DNA from: Deltaproteobacteria bacterium HGW-Deltaproteobacteria-13
Lineage (GTDB): Bacteria > Desulfobacterota > Syntrophia > Syntrophales > Smithellaceae
Reading direction: 5' to 3'
DNA: 64,000 nucleotides
Assembly (NCBI GenBank): GCA_002840555.1
Contig: PHBJ01000012.1
Span: 159,657-223,656, forward strand
Below, in pieces: positions 1-8,061 of the stretch. Each line of letters begins with the position of its first letter. The first letter of the stretch is position 1. The translations under genes and the position numbers were made by a program. Under the pieces are notes generated by a model. The model saw nothing but the letters and a program-made list of their open reading frames with translations, did no database searches and was not told the DNA's origin.

Positions 1-36
1 TTCGATATATATCTTGTTTAAATCACCCATGCTTTT

Positions 37-1086
37 TTAATAAATCCAATTGAAGAGGAATCCCACAATCATAATGCCTGTCGCAACAACACTGATAAAA
101 ATAACAATCAAAGGAATCTTGATAATTTTTCTCAAAATAATCATTTCCGGCAGCGATAGCCCGATAACCGACATCATGAACGCCAGCGCTGTGCCGAGGG
201 ATGCGCCCTTTTCCAATAGCGCCTGAAGAATCGGAATGATGCCCGCCGCGTTGGAATAGAGCGGAACACCGATCAACACCGCCAGTGGAACAGACCACCA
301 CGCTTCCTTGCCCATGATGGAAGCCATAAAGTTTTCCGGCACATAACCGTGAACGGCGGCGCCGACGGCAATGCCGGCTACAATGTAAATCCAGACTTTG
401 GAAACAATATCCACCACGGCGGTATGACCCGCCTGAATTCTGTCGGTAAAAGTAACCTTTTGTTCTGCCATCTGAAAATCGCCGGCTTTGATTTCATAAA
501 CCCATTCCTCGACAAAGCGTTCCACTTTCAGTTTGCCGATAACCCAGCCGGAAACTATCGCGATAAGCAGTCCGGTGGAGGCATAGAGCAGGGCGGTTTT
601 CCAGCCGAAGAGGCCGAAGAGCAGAACCAGCGCGACTTCATTAATCATCGGCGCGGCAATAAGAAAAGAAAAGGTGACACCCAGCGGAATTCCGCTTTCC
701 ACAAAGCCGATAAAAAGAGGAATGGCCGAGCAGGTGCAAAAGGGTGTTAAAATACCCAAAGAAGCGGCCATGACGTTACCGGCAAATAGAGGTTTCCCTT
801 CCAATGCTTTTCTTGTTTTTTCCGGTGAAAAGTATGACCGGATGATTCCCACAACAAAAACAATAACCGTCAGGAGGATAAACACCTTGGGCGTGTCATA
901 AAGAAAAAATCTGATTGACTCGGTCAGGTGCGAATTCTTATCCAAATTCAAAATTCCATAGACAAGAAAATCAACTCCCTGCTCTAAAAAAATATAGATC
1001 AGAACCGCCAATGGGATCAGCAAAAAAGGAATATAATAATTTATTTTTTTCTTGTCGCCTTTATCGGTTTTACAGCATTCAGCCAT
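37..1086 (-). CDS. ArsP/SO_0444-type permease
   Basis: This is an integral membrane permease of 349 residues from the family of ArsP organoarsenical/metal efflux permeases (COG0701). It has a short cytoplasmic N-terminus with a Cys pair (MAECCK) and about eight to ten hydrophobic segments. The family signature PFCTCSAIPLF lies near residue 115, and a second one, GVPLYSNAAG, near residue 280. The cysteines of the first signature are the likely metal/metalloid-binding site. It is the last gene of a minus-strand operon behind arsR and a small dithiol protein, which is the usual setting for this permease. Export of an arsenical or soft metal is inferred from family and context; the substrate cannot be read from the sequence. 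Confidence 0.85.
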   Translation of the reverse strand: MAECCKTDKGDKKKINYYIPFLLIPLAVLIYIFLEQGVDFLVYGILNLDKNSHLTESIRFFLYDTPKVFILLTVIVFVVGIIRSYFSPEKTRKALEGKPLFAGNVMAASLGILTPFCTCSAIPLFIGFVESGIPLGVTFSFLIAAPMINEVALVLLFGLFGWKTALLYASTGLLIAIVSGWVIGKLKVERFVEEWVYEIKAGDFQMAEQKVTFTDRIQAGHTAVVDIVSKVWIYIVAGIAVGAAVHGYVPENFMASIMGKEAWWSVPLAVLIGVPLYSNAAGIIPILQALLEKGASLGTALAFMMSVIGLSLPEMIILRKIIKIPLIVIFISVVATGIMIVGFLFNWIY

Positions 1087-1109
1087 TTTAACTCATCCTC
1101 ATGATTTTT

Positions 1110-1140
1110 GTCATTCCCCGGCTTGACCGGGGAATCCAGT
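1110..1140. repeat. REP-like palindrome, copy 1
   Basis: A hairpin has ATTCCCCGG at 1113-1121 and CCGGGGAAT at 1127-1135, with a 5-nt loop, inside the conserved frame GTCATTCCC...GGAATCCAGT. The same frame recurs near 5678, 14045, 31751 and 32203. It sits between the small thioredoxin gene and the permease gene and has no T-run, so it looks like a dispersed repeat rather than a terminator. A second C/G-run palindrome (CCCCCTTT...AAGGGGG) follows at about 1149-1180. Confidence 0.7.
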
Positions 1141-1182
1141 CTTTTTGTCCCCCTTTCCTAAAGGGGGATTGAGGGGGATTTT

Positions 1183-1416
1183 TTATCCGCCGATCATCTT
1201 TTTAATATCCGCCAGAGACGGAAGTTTCCCCGCCGCTACAACTTTTCCGTCAATGACCAGCGCGGGAGTTGTCATGACGCCGTAGGCCATAATTTGTTTT
1301 ATGTCTTTAACATGGTCTATCTGCGCGTCAACGCCTGTTTCCTTAACGGCAAGACGAACCGTATCTTCCAGTTTGTTGCAGGTCGCGCAACCCATGCCCA
1401 ATATTGCTATTTTCAT
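1183..1416 (-). CDS. Redox-active small thioredoxin-like protein
   Basis: This 77-residue protein is of the TM0996/MTH895 small disulfide type (thioredoxin_3). The N-terminal beta strand leads straight into the active site GMGCATC (Cys10 and Cys13), and the cis-proline region TTPALVIDGK follows near residue 55, as expected for a minimal thioredoxin fold. The start at 1416 is chosen because AGGGAGGA lies 4 nt upstream of that ATG; an in-frame extension of nine residues further upstream lacks such a site. It lies between arsR and the permease gene, so a role in reducing or handing over a metal(loid) to the permease is likely but inferred. Confidence 0.85.
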   Translation of the reverse strand: MKIAILGMGCATCNKLEDTVRLAVKETGVDAQIDHVKDIKQIMAYGVMTTPALVIDGKVVAAGKLPSLADIKKMIGG

Positions 1417-1427
1417 AATTTCCTCCC

Positions 1428-1760
1428 TTATTTTTTGCAGCATTTCAAAATCTTTGCGCTGTCTTTAGCATTGGCAGATAAGACGTCTTCGATACAGGCG
1501 AAAAAGTCTATGATGCAAGGCACGCGTAAACTATAGTAGATGGAATTGGATCTTTTTTCATCAATGACCAGGCCGGCGTTTTTTAAAACGCTCAAATGTT
1601 TCGAAATAGTTGACGCATCCGCGCCGATCATTTCCGTCAGTTCACCAACGCAGTGTTCTTTTTTATTCAGCGCTTCGATAATAAACAGCCTGCTGGGATG
1701 AGCCATAGCCTTGATAATTTTTGCCCTTGCTTCATGCTGCGGTTTTACCATGCTTTTCAT
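1428..1760 (-). CDS. ArsR/SmtB family transcriptional repressor
   Basis: This is a 110-residue winged-helix metalloregulator. The HTH is at about residues 38-66, with recognition helix DASTISKHLSVLKNAGL. Cysteines are at 37, 82, 89 and a C-terminal pair at 107-108. Cys37 just before the HTH resembles the first Cys of ArsR sensors, and the C-terminal pair could also bind metalloid. An AGGAG ribosome site precedes the ATG. It is the first gene of the minus-strand arsR-thioredoxin-permease operon and probably represses it through the palindrome just upstream. The inducer (arsenic, antimony or another soft metal) is not known. Confidence 0.88.
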   Translation of the reverse strand: MKSMVKPQHEARAKIIKAMAHPSRLFIIEALNKKEHCVGELTEMIGADASTISKHLSVLKNAGLVIDEKRSNSIYYSLRVPCIIDFFACIEDVLSANAKDSAKILKCCKK

Positions 1761-1797
1761 TTTGTCTTCTCCTTAATGTATTTGGTAATATAGCCAA

Positions 1798-1810
1798 ATA
1801 GCCATGCTAT
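1798..1810. promoter_or_regulatory. Candidate ArsR operator
   Basis: ATAGC-CAT-GCTAT is an inverted repeat with 5-bp arms and a 3-bp spacer, 38 bp upstream of the arsR start. A partial direct repeat (ATAGCCAA) precedes it. The position fits an autoregulatory operator of the ars-type operon. Assignment rests on position and symmetry only. Confidence 0.4.
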
Positions 1811-1971
1811 GTCAAGCATTATTTTTGTCTTCTTTTTTTTATTTCTTTCCTCTCTCTTGAGGGTCATGAGCGGGCATGAGGAAAGATGATATTCACTATT
1901 CTCCCTTCACTTTTCACTTTGCTCTTCTTTTTATTTTAATGTATTATCAATAAAAACCGGTAGAAAATGAT

Positions 1972-2427
1972 ATGGCTAAAATATTAATCGTTTATCATTC
2001 CCAGACGGGCAACACAAAAGAGATGGCCGATGCCGTGGCGCTCGGGGCGCGCGGGATTGAAGGCGTGGAAGTGGTTTTAAAAAAAGCGGCTGATGCCACG
2101 CTGGAAGATCTCTTGACAGCCGACGGTCTGGCTGTCGGTACGCCGGAAAATTTCGGTTACATGTCGGGAATGCTCAAGGATTTCTTTGACCGGACATATT
2201 ACAAATCCCAGGAAAAGGTTTTTCGCAAACCTTTCGTTGTTTTTATCAGTGCGGGTAATGACGGAACTGGAGCGCTCAGAGCAATCGAACGCATTGCTTT
2301 AGGCTACAAGTTCAAAACCGTTTATCAGCCGGTTATCGCCAAGGGTGCGATTACGGAGGACATTATCAATAAATGCGTCGAACTGGGCGCAACAATTGCC
2401 GGCGGGTGCCAGATGGGCATCTATTAG
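1972..2427 (+). CDS. Flavodoxin / NAD(P)H dehydrogenase-like flavoprotein
   Basis: This 151-residue protein has a flavodoxin fold. The N-terminal FMN-phosphate loop is clear (YHSQTGNTKEM, residues 7-17), and a second nucleotide loop is seen at GTPENFGYMSG (about residues 56-66). It falls in the flavodoxin/WrbA-like short-protein group and would carry FMN as a one- or two-electron carrier. It is transcribed away from the arsR operon, and the gap of 211 bp between them holds both promoters. The partner enzyme cannot be deduced from the neighbourhood. No strong Shine-Dalgarno sequence precedes the ATG. Confidence 0.8.
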   Translation: MAKILIVYHSQTGNTKEMADAVALGARGIEGVEVVLKKAADATLEDLLTADGLAVGTPENFGYMSGMLKDFFDRTYYKSQEKVFRKPFVVFISAGNDGTGALRAIERIALGYKFKTVYQPVIAKGAITEDIINKCVELGATIAGGCQMGIY

Positions 2428-2718
2428 CGTTTCCCTATGCCACTGCGGGTTCACAACAGCGAGTGTGGCAATCATTTTCATCCTTTGGCTTAACGGTCAA
2501 CTTTTTTTACGAGGTTTATTTTTTGCAAACGCCGGGGGAGGCAAAGGTTTAACGCCGATTTCTTTGTGATAAATATCTAAACCTGTCATTTTGTTATCAT
2601 TTATTTCTTTGACACACAATAATTCTTCGTGTATTTTTATTTTGCACAACCTTAGTTTGACGAAAACTTGATCCTGAATCCACCACTGTACGAGTGCCAT
2701 TGCGTTGAAGGAGGAAAA

Positions 2719-4125
2719 ATGAAAGTGAGAAGTGACGAAGCGAAGAATAAAACTGAAATTCAGGATACTGCCGGCAGGGGTAAGCGGGTGGAGGAGGAGT
2801 TTAAGAAAAGCGAGGAATTCTACCGATTTTTGACAGATCAATCAATCATGGGAATGCAGGTTATCCAAGGTGGGCGAATTAAGTATGTAAACCACGCAAC
2901 AGCTTTAATCACTGGTTACACATCAGAAGAAATAATGAATTGGGGACCTGACGGGTATCGCATCGTCCTTCACCCTGATGACTTGCCTTATGTCATGGAG
3001 CAGGCTCAAAAAAAACAGACAGGCGATCTGAACGTCGTCGCTAATTACACATGGCGAATCATAGCCAAATCCGGCGAGATAAAGTGGATAGAATCTTTTT
3101 CCAAAACAGCATTATTTGAAGGTTCCCCCGCTGATTTCGTGATGATGATCGATATTACCAAACGTAAACAGGCTGAAGAAAAATATCGGAACATATTTGA
3201 AAACGCCGAGGAAGGTATTTACCAGTCAACACCCGAAGGAAGATTCATCATTGTCAATCAGTCCCTCGCACGGATGCTTGGATACGATTCCCCTGAAGAG
3301 ATTATATCCAATGTTACCGATATCGCCCGTCAGCTCTATGTCAATCCTGAGGACCGCGCAAAGTTCACCGTGCTGCTGGAAAAGCAAAGCCTCACCAGGA
3401 ACTATGAGGTCTGTTTCTACAAAAAGGATGGCAGCACGATCTGGGTTTCTCTAACCACTCGTACGGTTCGTAATGAGAAGGGTGAAATTCTATATTATGA
3501 GGGGATTGCTGCGGATATTACCGACCGGAAAGAGAGCGTTGAGCGGCTGAGAAATGCCCTTGGAGGAACCGTCCGGGCGATAGCCTCCATGGTGGAAACA
3601 AGAGATCCTTACACGGCGGGTCATCAGCGCCGGGTGTCTGATCTTGCCCGCGCCATTGCTACGGAAATGGGTCTCCCCGGTGATCGGGTCGAAGGTCTGC
3701 GTGTGGCGGCTATAATCCACGATATAGGGAAACTGTCTGTTCCGGCGGAAATGCTGAGTAAGCCGAGTAAACTGACGAAAATCGAATTCAGTCTCATTAA
3801 AACCCATGCTCAATCCGGTTATGATATCCTGAAGGACATCGAATTTCCCTGGCCCATCTCGAGGATGGTCATCGAGCATCATGAAAGGATCGATGGTTCA
3901 GGATATCCTAACGGTTTAATCGGGGCCAATCTCCTTCTGGAGTCCCGGATTCTGGCGGTGGCCGATGTGGTGGAAGCCATGGCGTCACACCGTCCTTATC
4001 GTGCGGCTTTGGGAATTGAGCCTGCTCTTGAAGAGATCCAAAAAAATAAGGGAATTCTTTATGATGCCGCTGTAGCCGATGCCTGCGTGAGATTATTCAG
4101 ACACAAAGGCTACAAGCTTACATAA
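2719..4125 (+). CDS. PAS-PAS-HD-GYP cyclic-di-GMP phosphodiesterase
   Basis: This signalling protein has 468 residues. Two PAS domains lie at about residues 30-150 (ending DITKRKQAEEKYR) and 155-280 (ending DITDRKESVERLR), so each is followed by the usual PAC linker. A C-terminal HD-GYP domain spans about residues 290-465, with metal ligands HDIGK and the full signature HHERIDGSGYP. Such domains hydrolyse c-di-GMP. No membrane segment is visible, so it is a cytosolic sensor whose ligand is unknown. The start is set by GAAGGAGGAA just before ATG 2719; an upstream in-frame TTG at 2668 has no such support. It appears to be monocistronic. Confidence 0.9.
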   Translation: MKVRSDEAKNKTEIQDTAGRGKRVEEEFKKSEEFYRFLTDQSIMGMQVIQGGRIKYVNHATALITGYTSEEIMNWGPDGYRIVLHPDDLPYVMEQAQKKQTGDLNVVANYTWRIIAKSGEIKWIESFSKTALFEGSPADFVMMIDITKRKQAEEKYRNIFENAEEGIYQSTPEGRFIIVNQSLARMLGYDSPEEIISNVTDIARQLYVNPEDRAKFTVLLEKQSLTRNYEVCFYKKDGSTIWVSLTTRTVRNEKGEILYYEGIAADITDRKESVERLRNALGGTVRAIASMVETRDPYTAGHQRRVSDLARAIATEMGLPGDRVEGLRVAAIIHDIGKLSVPAEMLSKPSKLTKIEFSLIKTHAQSGYDILKDIEFPWPISRMVIEHHERIDGSGYPNGLIGANLLLESRILAVADVVEAMASHRPYRAALGIEPALEEIQKNKGILYDAAVADACVRLFRHKGYKLT

Positions 4126-4254
4126 TATGGGGAAATCCATCCCCGCAAAAAAAACATCTCTGCAAATTACAAAATTTATACCGGGAAAGAGCAAAGCTAC
4201 GCTAAAAGTGACAGCCAGGTAAAGCAGGGTATTCCTCACACCTGTCGCCTGAAC

Positions 4255-4698
4255 TCACGACGTGACATTCATGGCCATCAATTTCACGGAATCATTAAAT
4301 AACACGTAGATGCTTTTGTCCGAAGCAACTTTTTCGACAAACCCCACCCCGAATTTCGGATGATTGATCACATCCTTGACTTTGTAAGTTTCCTGGACTG
4401 AATAATCACGTATGGATGTTCCCTTCGGCATATTGCGGCTTCTGAGATCCCATTGCTGGGGCGAATCATTAACCGTTCCCTTTGCCGCCGCCGGCTTTTT
4501 AGCCCGGTTGACACCCGAAACGCGCGCGGCTGCGGGCTTTTTCGCGGCAGGCAACGTTCCCCGATATTTGTGTTCCGCACCGCAGGTTTTACATTTTACA
4601 CGGCTCACCACACCATCCACTTTGAACAACACGACGTGAGCCAGCTCCAATTTGCATTTTAGACAATAAGCATCAATTTTATCACCGACAGAAATCAC
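4255..4698 (-). CDS. Zinc-ribbon plus SH3-like domain protein
   Basis: This 147-residue conserved hypothetical protein has two recognisable parts. Residues 10-45 hold two CxxC knuckles (YCLKCK and VKCKTCGAEH), a zinc ribbon. Residues 100-147 hold the pattern YKVKDVINHPKFGVGFVEKV, which resembles the small beta-barrel (tudor/SH3-like) found at the C-terminus of UvrD/PcrA helicases and in CarD-type proteins. The two are joined by a Lys/Ala/Pro-rich linker. This suggests a nucleic-acid or RNA-polymerase-associated protein, but no function is established. Translation starts at GTG 4698 with GAGGAGA upstream. It appears to stand alone. Confidence 0.65.
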   Translation of the reverse strand: MISVGDKIDAYCLKCKLELAHVVLFKVDGVVSRVKCKTCGAEHKYRGTLPAAKKPAAARVSGVNRAKKPAAAKGTVNDSPQQWDLRSRNMPKGTSIRDYSVQETYKVKDVINHPKFGVGFVEKVASDKSIYVLFNDSVKLMAMNVTS

Positions 4699-4912
4699 AA
4701 TTATCTCCTCATTATTTTATTTTTAAAATTCCAATTCCAAAAGCAACACACCTGGTCTGATCACTGAATCAACTGACAGTAATTCGAGGGTATATGTCGG
4801 CATTGATAAGTTGAGCTATTTCGCAAAATTGAAGGGAACATACCCGTGGTTTGCAGAATACAACTGATGACAACCTATATCAGATTGCCCGAGGATATCC
4901 TAATGAAATTTT

Positions 4913-5599
4913 TCAAGATGGCGTCTTTTGGGCTTCCCTTTGCGCGTCGCGCTCAAAGTCACCGGCCCGGCTCGTTTGATCCTGATGGTTCTTTGCCGCG
5001 TCTCCGTAACAGGTGAGAAAGGTTTCGATAATCTTCTCATAAGGCAGATCCGCAAACGAACCGTGATCGGTAACGTATTCCATGTGACGACGGCCTTCCA
5101 TATCGAAAGGATGAAAGATCGCGTCGTTCACCCCGTCAAAATCCAACGGTTTCACCTTGAATTTTTCACACAGGGATAAATTGAAAGTGGGCGTCACCTT
5201 GACCCATCGCCCATCGAGAAAAATATCATTGTAGCCGTGGTAATAAAACATATCCGTCTGCATCAGCTTTTTGAGCCGCTCCGTTGTCAGATGATTGCGG
5301 ACATCGGCAAAATGCAGCTTGGAGGGGATGCCTTGCGCGCGCAAGAGGGCGGTCAGGGCTACAGCCTTGGCTACGCAATAACCATACCCCTGGCGCACAA
5401 TGGTGCTGGCCTTAAAACCCTCGCGGGAAGGATCGATCCGGTATGGATCGTAATAGATTTTATCCCGGACGGCATAATAAAGCTTAACGGCTTTCTCCCG
5501 AGGCGTTTTAGCGCCCGCAACAGCATCTCGCGCGAAAGCCTGAACCGCAGGCGAATGGCTGTCGATAAATTCTGTCGGTTCTAAATAATCTTTATTCAT
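4913..5599 (-). CDS. Transglutaminase-like protein
   Basis: This 228-residue protein has a transglutaminase/protease core. It shows the nucleophile block GYGYCVAKAVALTALLRAQG (about residues 72-91) and the His block YYHGYNDIFLDGRWVKV (about residues 120-136). In typical members an Asp follows a few residues later (VDPT); here the position reads VTPTFN, so the third catalytic residue appears to be Thr. A subset of bacterial homologues has this form, and activity as a protease or amidase is uncertain. No signal peptide is visible. The C-terminal tail is charged and low in complexity. No operon partner is apparent. Confidence 0.75.
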   Translation of the reverse strand: MNKDYLEPTEFIDSHSPAVQAFARDAVAGAKTPREKAVKLYYAVRDKIYYDPYRIDPSREGFKASTIVRQGYGYCVAKAVALTALLRAQGIPSKLHFADVRNHLTTERLKKLMQTDMFYYHGYNDIFLDGRWVKVTPTFNLSLCEKFKVKPLDFDGVNDAIFHPFDMEGRRHMEYVTDHGSFADLPYEKIIETFLTCYGDAAKNHQDQTSRAGDFERDAQREAQKTPS

Positions 5600-5677
5600 A
5601 ATATTTCTTTATGTAAATCATAGAGCGCTGTTGCTGATTATCCCATAATTCCGATCGTGGCAATCTAAAAGATCATT

Positions 5678-5703
5678 GTCATTCCCGTGTAGGGGGAATC
5701 CGG
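5678..5703. repeat. REP-like palindrome, copy 2
   Basis: TGTCATTCCC at 5678-5687 is paired with GGGAATCCGG at 5694-5703. It is a shorter-stem copy of the dispersed TGTCATTCCC...GGGAATCC element. It lies downstream of the AT-rich glycosyltransferase gene and upstream of the transglutaminase-like gene. Confidence 0.6.
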
Positions 5704-5760
5704 AAAGCTGAGACTGGCAAAGGTTTGCGTGGTTTTCCCAATTAAAAAGAACCGTTCCCC

Positions 5761-6597
5761 TTATTCCTGGCGTCCCTGGATTTTGAGGATTTCCTCCCGG
5801 ATTTCCCGGAATTTTAACCCGCTGATAAAGGCGTAAACACCTTTGATTCTCGTTGACCAATAATATATTTTGCTTTCTTCATATCCGGAACGTGTTTTCA
5901 AATTTTGAGATGTTTCATTAATCAAATGATTTTTATAATGATTAATTACTTTATCAATTTCGTCATGAGGATTATTGCCCCATATGGCTTTATTAAATTG
6001 ATTTAACTGAATTAACCAATCCTTTTTTCTTTTTATGGCAACTTTCTTTATATTTTGTTCTGATAAAAAACACCCTGTATATGGATCACTCATATTTGGA
6101 ACTATAAAATCTTTAATATTTAAATTTACATTCTTTTTATAAAAACATGAAGTTCCCACACCGGGCATGTTGACTTGAGTATTTTCTGATAACTCATCGG
6201 GGAAATAATAAACGATTCTATTTTGCCGATAATAATCAGATCTAAGATTTAAATCAACAATAGACCCATGAACACAACAAACACTTTTATTTTTATATTT
6301 TTTCATGTGATCAACCATAACTCGAACATAATCCAAAGGGTATAAGATGTCATCATCAATTGTAAAATAATAGGAATCATCATCGATGTCATTATAGTTA
6401 AAAAATCTAATTTCTGATCCAGCCTTATCAAATTGGTTTACTTGAATTTTGGGATGATTCGATATTTGGGGTATATTATCGCCACCAACAAGATTAACAT
6501 ATAGTTTATCACATTGTTTTAATATGTTCGGAATGATTAAATTAAGATTTTCCCGTCTTGGTTGTATGGATGATAAACTGAATATTATTTTTGACAT
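5761..6597 (-). CDS. GT2-like glycosyltransferase (AT-rich)
   Basis: This 278-residue protein has the start of a nucleotide-sugar GT-A fold. It shows an N-terminal IIFSLSSIQPR strand, an SEIRFFN loop, and the acidic motif FTIDDDILYP at about residues 79-88, which is likely the metal/UDP-binding DxD. The C-terminal half carries WGNNPHDE. No membrane segment is evident. Base composition is clearly more AT-rich than the neighbouring genes, no ribosome site is seen, and no sugar-biosynthesis gene is adjacent, so recent acquisition is plausible. Its final residues (REEILKIQGRQE) are coded by sequence resembling the local intergenic repeats. Donor and acceptor are unknown. Confidence 0.65.
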   Translation of the reverse strand: MSKIIFSLSSIQPRRENLNLIIPNILKQCDKLYVNLVGGDNIPQISNHPKIQVNQFDKAGSEIRFFNYNDIDDDSYYFTIDDDILYPLDYVRVMVDHMKKYKNKSVCCVHGSIVDLNLRSDYYRQNRIVYYFPDELSENTQVNMPGVGTSCFYKKNVNLNIKDFIVPNMSDPYTGCFLSEQNIKKVAIKRKKDWLIQLNQFNKAIWGNNPHDEIDKVINHYKNHLINETSQNLKTRSGYEESKIYYWSTRIKGVYAFISGLKFREIREEILKIQGRQE

Positions 6598-6660
6598 TTA
6601 ATATATTTCACAATTCTTAAAACTGCTTATATCTTATTTCCCATAAATCATTCTCGGCAT

Positions 6661-6695
6661 TTTACTTACGCAAGCCTAATTTGCGTCGTTGTAAA
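6661..6695. other. Intergenic hairpin
   Basis: The inner stem ACGCAA (6668-6673) / TTGCGT (6681-6686) and outer stem TTTAC (6661-6665) / GTAAA (6691-6695) form a two-level hairpin between the SnoaL-like gene and the glycosyltransferase gene. No T-run follows, so a terminator role is uncertain. Confidence 0.4.
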
Positions 6696-6766
6696 TGAAT
6701 AAGCAAAGTAATTAAGATCAGGTCTTGAAAAATAAGTTTTCAGTCTTAAGTTGAATTCCGCAATCT

Positions 6767-7156
6767 TCACTTCATCTTTTCCAGCATTTCGCCCATCATT
6801 TTATGGATCAGGTTGATGGCTTTGAGCGGGCGAATCATGACTTTAAAGTCGGTGATCTTTCCATCCGCGCCCCAGGTAATCATGTCCACGCCGTTAATGG
6901 TGATTCCATCTATCACGGTGGTGAATTCGAGAACGGCATTGTTGCCCGAAATGACCTCTCTTAAATATTTAAAACTGCCGTTATTAAAAACGTAAAGTGC
7001 CGCGGTAAGATAAAGTGTGGTGATGGGCTTTCCCACTTGCGGCGTATGAACAACCGGGGAATGGAAGACAACATTGTCAGCCAGAATATTGTCTAACCCG
7101 GCGACATCTTTCTCTTCAAGCACTTTGTGCCATGCGGCTACGGTATTTTCAATCAT
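6767..7156 (-). CDS. SnoaL-like / NTF2-fold protein
   Basis: This 129-residue protein of the nuclear-transport-factor-2 fold (SnoaL-like) starts with a helical segment (ENTVAAWHKVLEEKDVAGLDNILADNVVFHSP, taken in parts) followed by beta strands ending VLEFTTVIDGITINGVDMITWGADGKI. Small proteins of this kind bind hydrophobic ligands or act as isomerases, cyclases or limonene-epoxide-type hydrolases; no specific reaction can be assigned. A GAGG ribosome site precedes the ATG. Its upstream region carries the same element seen in front of the two sensor-like paralogues at 7.3 and 9.4 kb, so it probably belongs to the same regulon. Confidence 0.75.
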   Translation of the reverse strand: MIENTVAAWHKVLEEKDVAGLDNILADNVVFHSPVVHTPQVGKPITTLYLTAALYVFNNGSFKYLREVISGNNAVLEFTTVIDGITINGVDMITWGADGKITDFKVMIRPLKAINLIHKMMGEMLEKMK

Positions 7157-7208
7157 CGGTAAACCTCAAAAGGGATGTGGATTTTGTTTGTGAAGGTCGG
7201 GCGTTATT

Positions 7209-7241
7209 TATGCAAATTATTGAAAGTAATGCAAGGGGAAA
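7209..7241 (-). promoter_or_regulatory. Shared 33-bp upstream element, copy 1
   Basis: Read on the minus strand it begins TTTCCCCTTGCATTAC and ends AATAATTTGCATA. It lies 52 bp upstream of the SnoaL-like gene. It is identical except for one base to the copy at 7929-7961 and aligns without gaps to 9996-10028. TTGCAT followed 17 nt later by ATAAAT could be a -35/-10 pair. A common operator or promoter is likely. Confidence 0.55.
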
Positions 7242-7333
7242 CAGGGGAATGGTAAATAGTAAAAGGAAAGATGTTTCCTTGCGGTTCGACATGGCAATTT
7301 AAAAAACTATTAATGGCGCATTATATATTTTTG

Positions 7334-7894
7334 CTAAGAGTCTTTTAGTTCAAGCTGGAAATAAAGATCATCATCACCCGATGCAACACTCCTGATTCGT
7401 TTCACAACATTTTTCTTTCCGAAAACTTTGAGTGCCTGCTGATTAAAACCCATGACCAGGTTCTCGAAATAAATATGTTTAACATCAATTCCTGTGACTT
7501 TGAGATGTGCAACGTTGTTCTCGAACTTAGAGGTAAAAGTTCCTCCGTCAAAATAGGTCGACCAGATCTTAGGCATGCTCAACTCGACGAATTGCTTTAT
7601 ATCCTTTGTGAGCAGATAAGAACTGTATGGGCCCCCGGGCGACAGTGTAGATTTGGCGCCGGCCTTTCCAAACATCGAGTACTGCGTTTTGTCATTATTG
7701 AAGAATTCCTTGCACAACTCATCAAAAAAAATAATTATTTTTTCCACAGGAATGAGGGTAATAGACATAATCATATTGCTGAAAAATGGATCCTTTGCTA
7801 CCAGTTTGTCGTTAAATGAATTCCAGCCTTTCTCACCGAAAGCTTCGTTAATAATAGCCTTTGTTGTAACATAGCTAGAGCCTTTTATATTCAT
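7334..7894 (-). CDS. DUF2378/V4R-like putative sensor, paralogue B
   Basis: This 186-residue protein is similar along its whole length to the product of 9359-9925. It reads as VTTKAIINEAFGEKGW at the N-terminus, then a central GGPYSSYLLTKDIKQFVE helix, IWSTYFDGG near residue 110, and a C-terminal GDDDLYFQLEL strand. The order resembles the DUF2378 (TIGR02265) and 4-vinyl-reductase (V4R) heme-NO-binding-like folds, which bind small hydrophobic ligands. No catalytic motif is visible. The start at 7894 follows GAGGGGGAT; the TTG five codons upstream lies inside that ribosome site. Function is unknown, and the family assignment is from pattern only. Confidence 0.6.
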   Translation of the reverse strand: MNIKGSSYVTTKAIINEAFGEKGWNSFNDKLVAKDPFFSNMIMSITLIPVEKIIIFFDELCKEFFNNDKTQYSMFGKAGAKSTLSPGGPYSSYLLTKDIKQFVELSMPKIWSTYFDGGTFTSKFENNVAHLKVTGIDVKHIYFENLVMGFNQQALKVFGKKNVVKRIRSVASGDDDLYFQLELKDS

Positions 7895-7928
7895 ATTGAT
7901 CCCCCTCAATAAGGTTTACATGAATTAA

Positions 7929-7961
7929 TATGCAAATTATTGAAAGTAATGCAAGAGGAAA
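7929..7961 (-). promoter_or_regulatory. Shared 33-bp upstream element, copy 2
   Basis: This copy has one mismatch to copy 1 and lies 34 bp upstream of the 7334-7894 gene. Beyond it lie low-complexity runs such as GTTCTAAGTTCTATGTTC (about 7968-7985) and GTGAAAAGCGAATGG, which recur at 10046-10075 and 10110-10160. Confidence 0.55.
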
Positions 7962-8061
7962 GTAAAAAGTTCTAAGTTCTATGTTCAACGTTCCAGGTTA
8001 AGAAAAAACAGATTTAAGATTTAAGTGAAAAGCGAATGGTGAAGAGTGAAGAGGGGATGGA

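Noticed and set aside
1100..1180. Rho-independent terminator after the small thioredoxin gene
   Set aside because: The hairpin has no T-run, recurs elsewhere in both orientations and fits a dispersed repeat better.
4699..4912. Possible gene remnant in the gap before the transglutaminase-like gene
   Set aside because: A plus-strand stretch reads like a protein end (KLKGTYPWFAEYN), but without a start or known family.
5618..5860. 80-codon minus-strand frame overlapping the end of the AT-rich glycosyltransferase
   Set aside because: It is made of repeat-like sequence (Pro/Gly/Asn-rich) and has no ribosome site.
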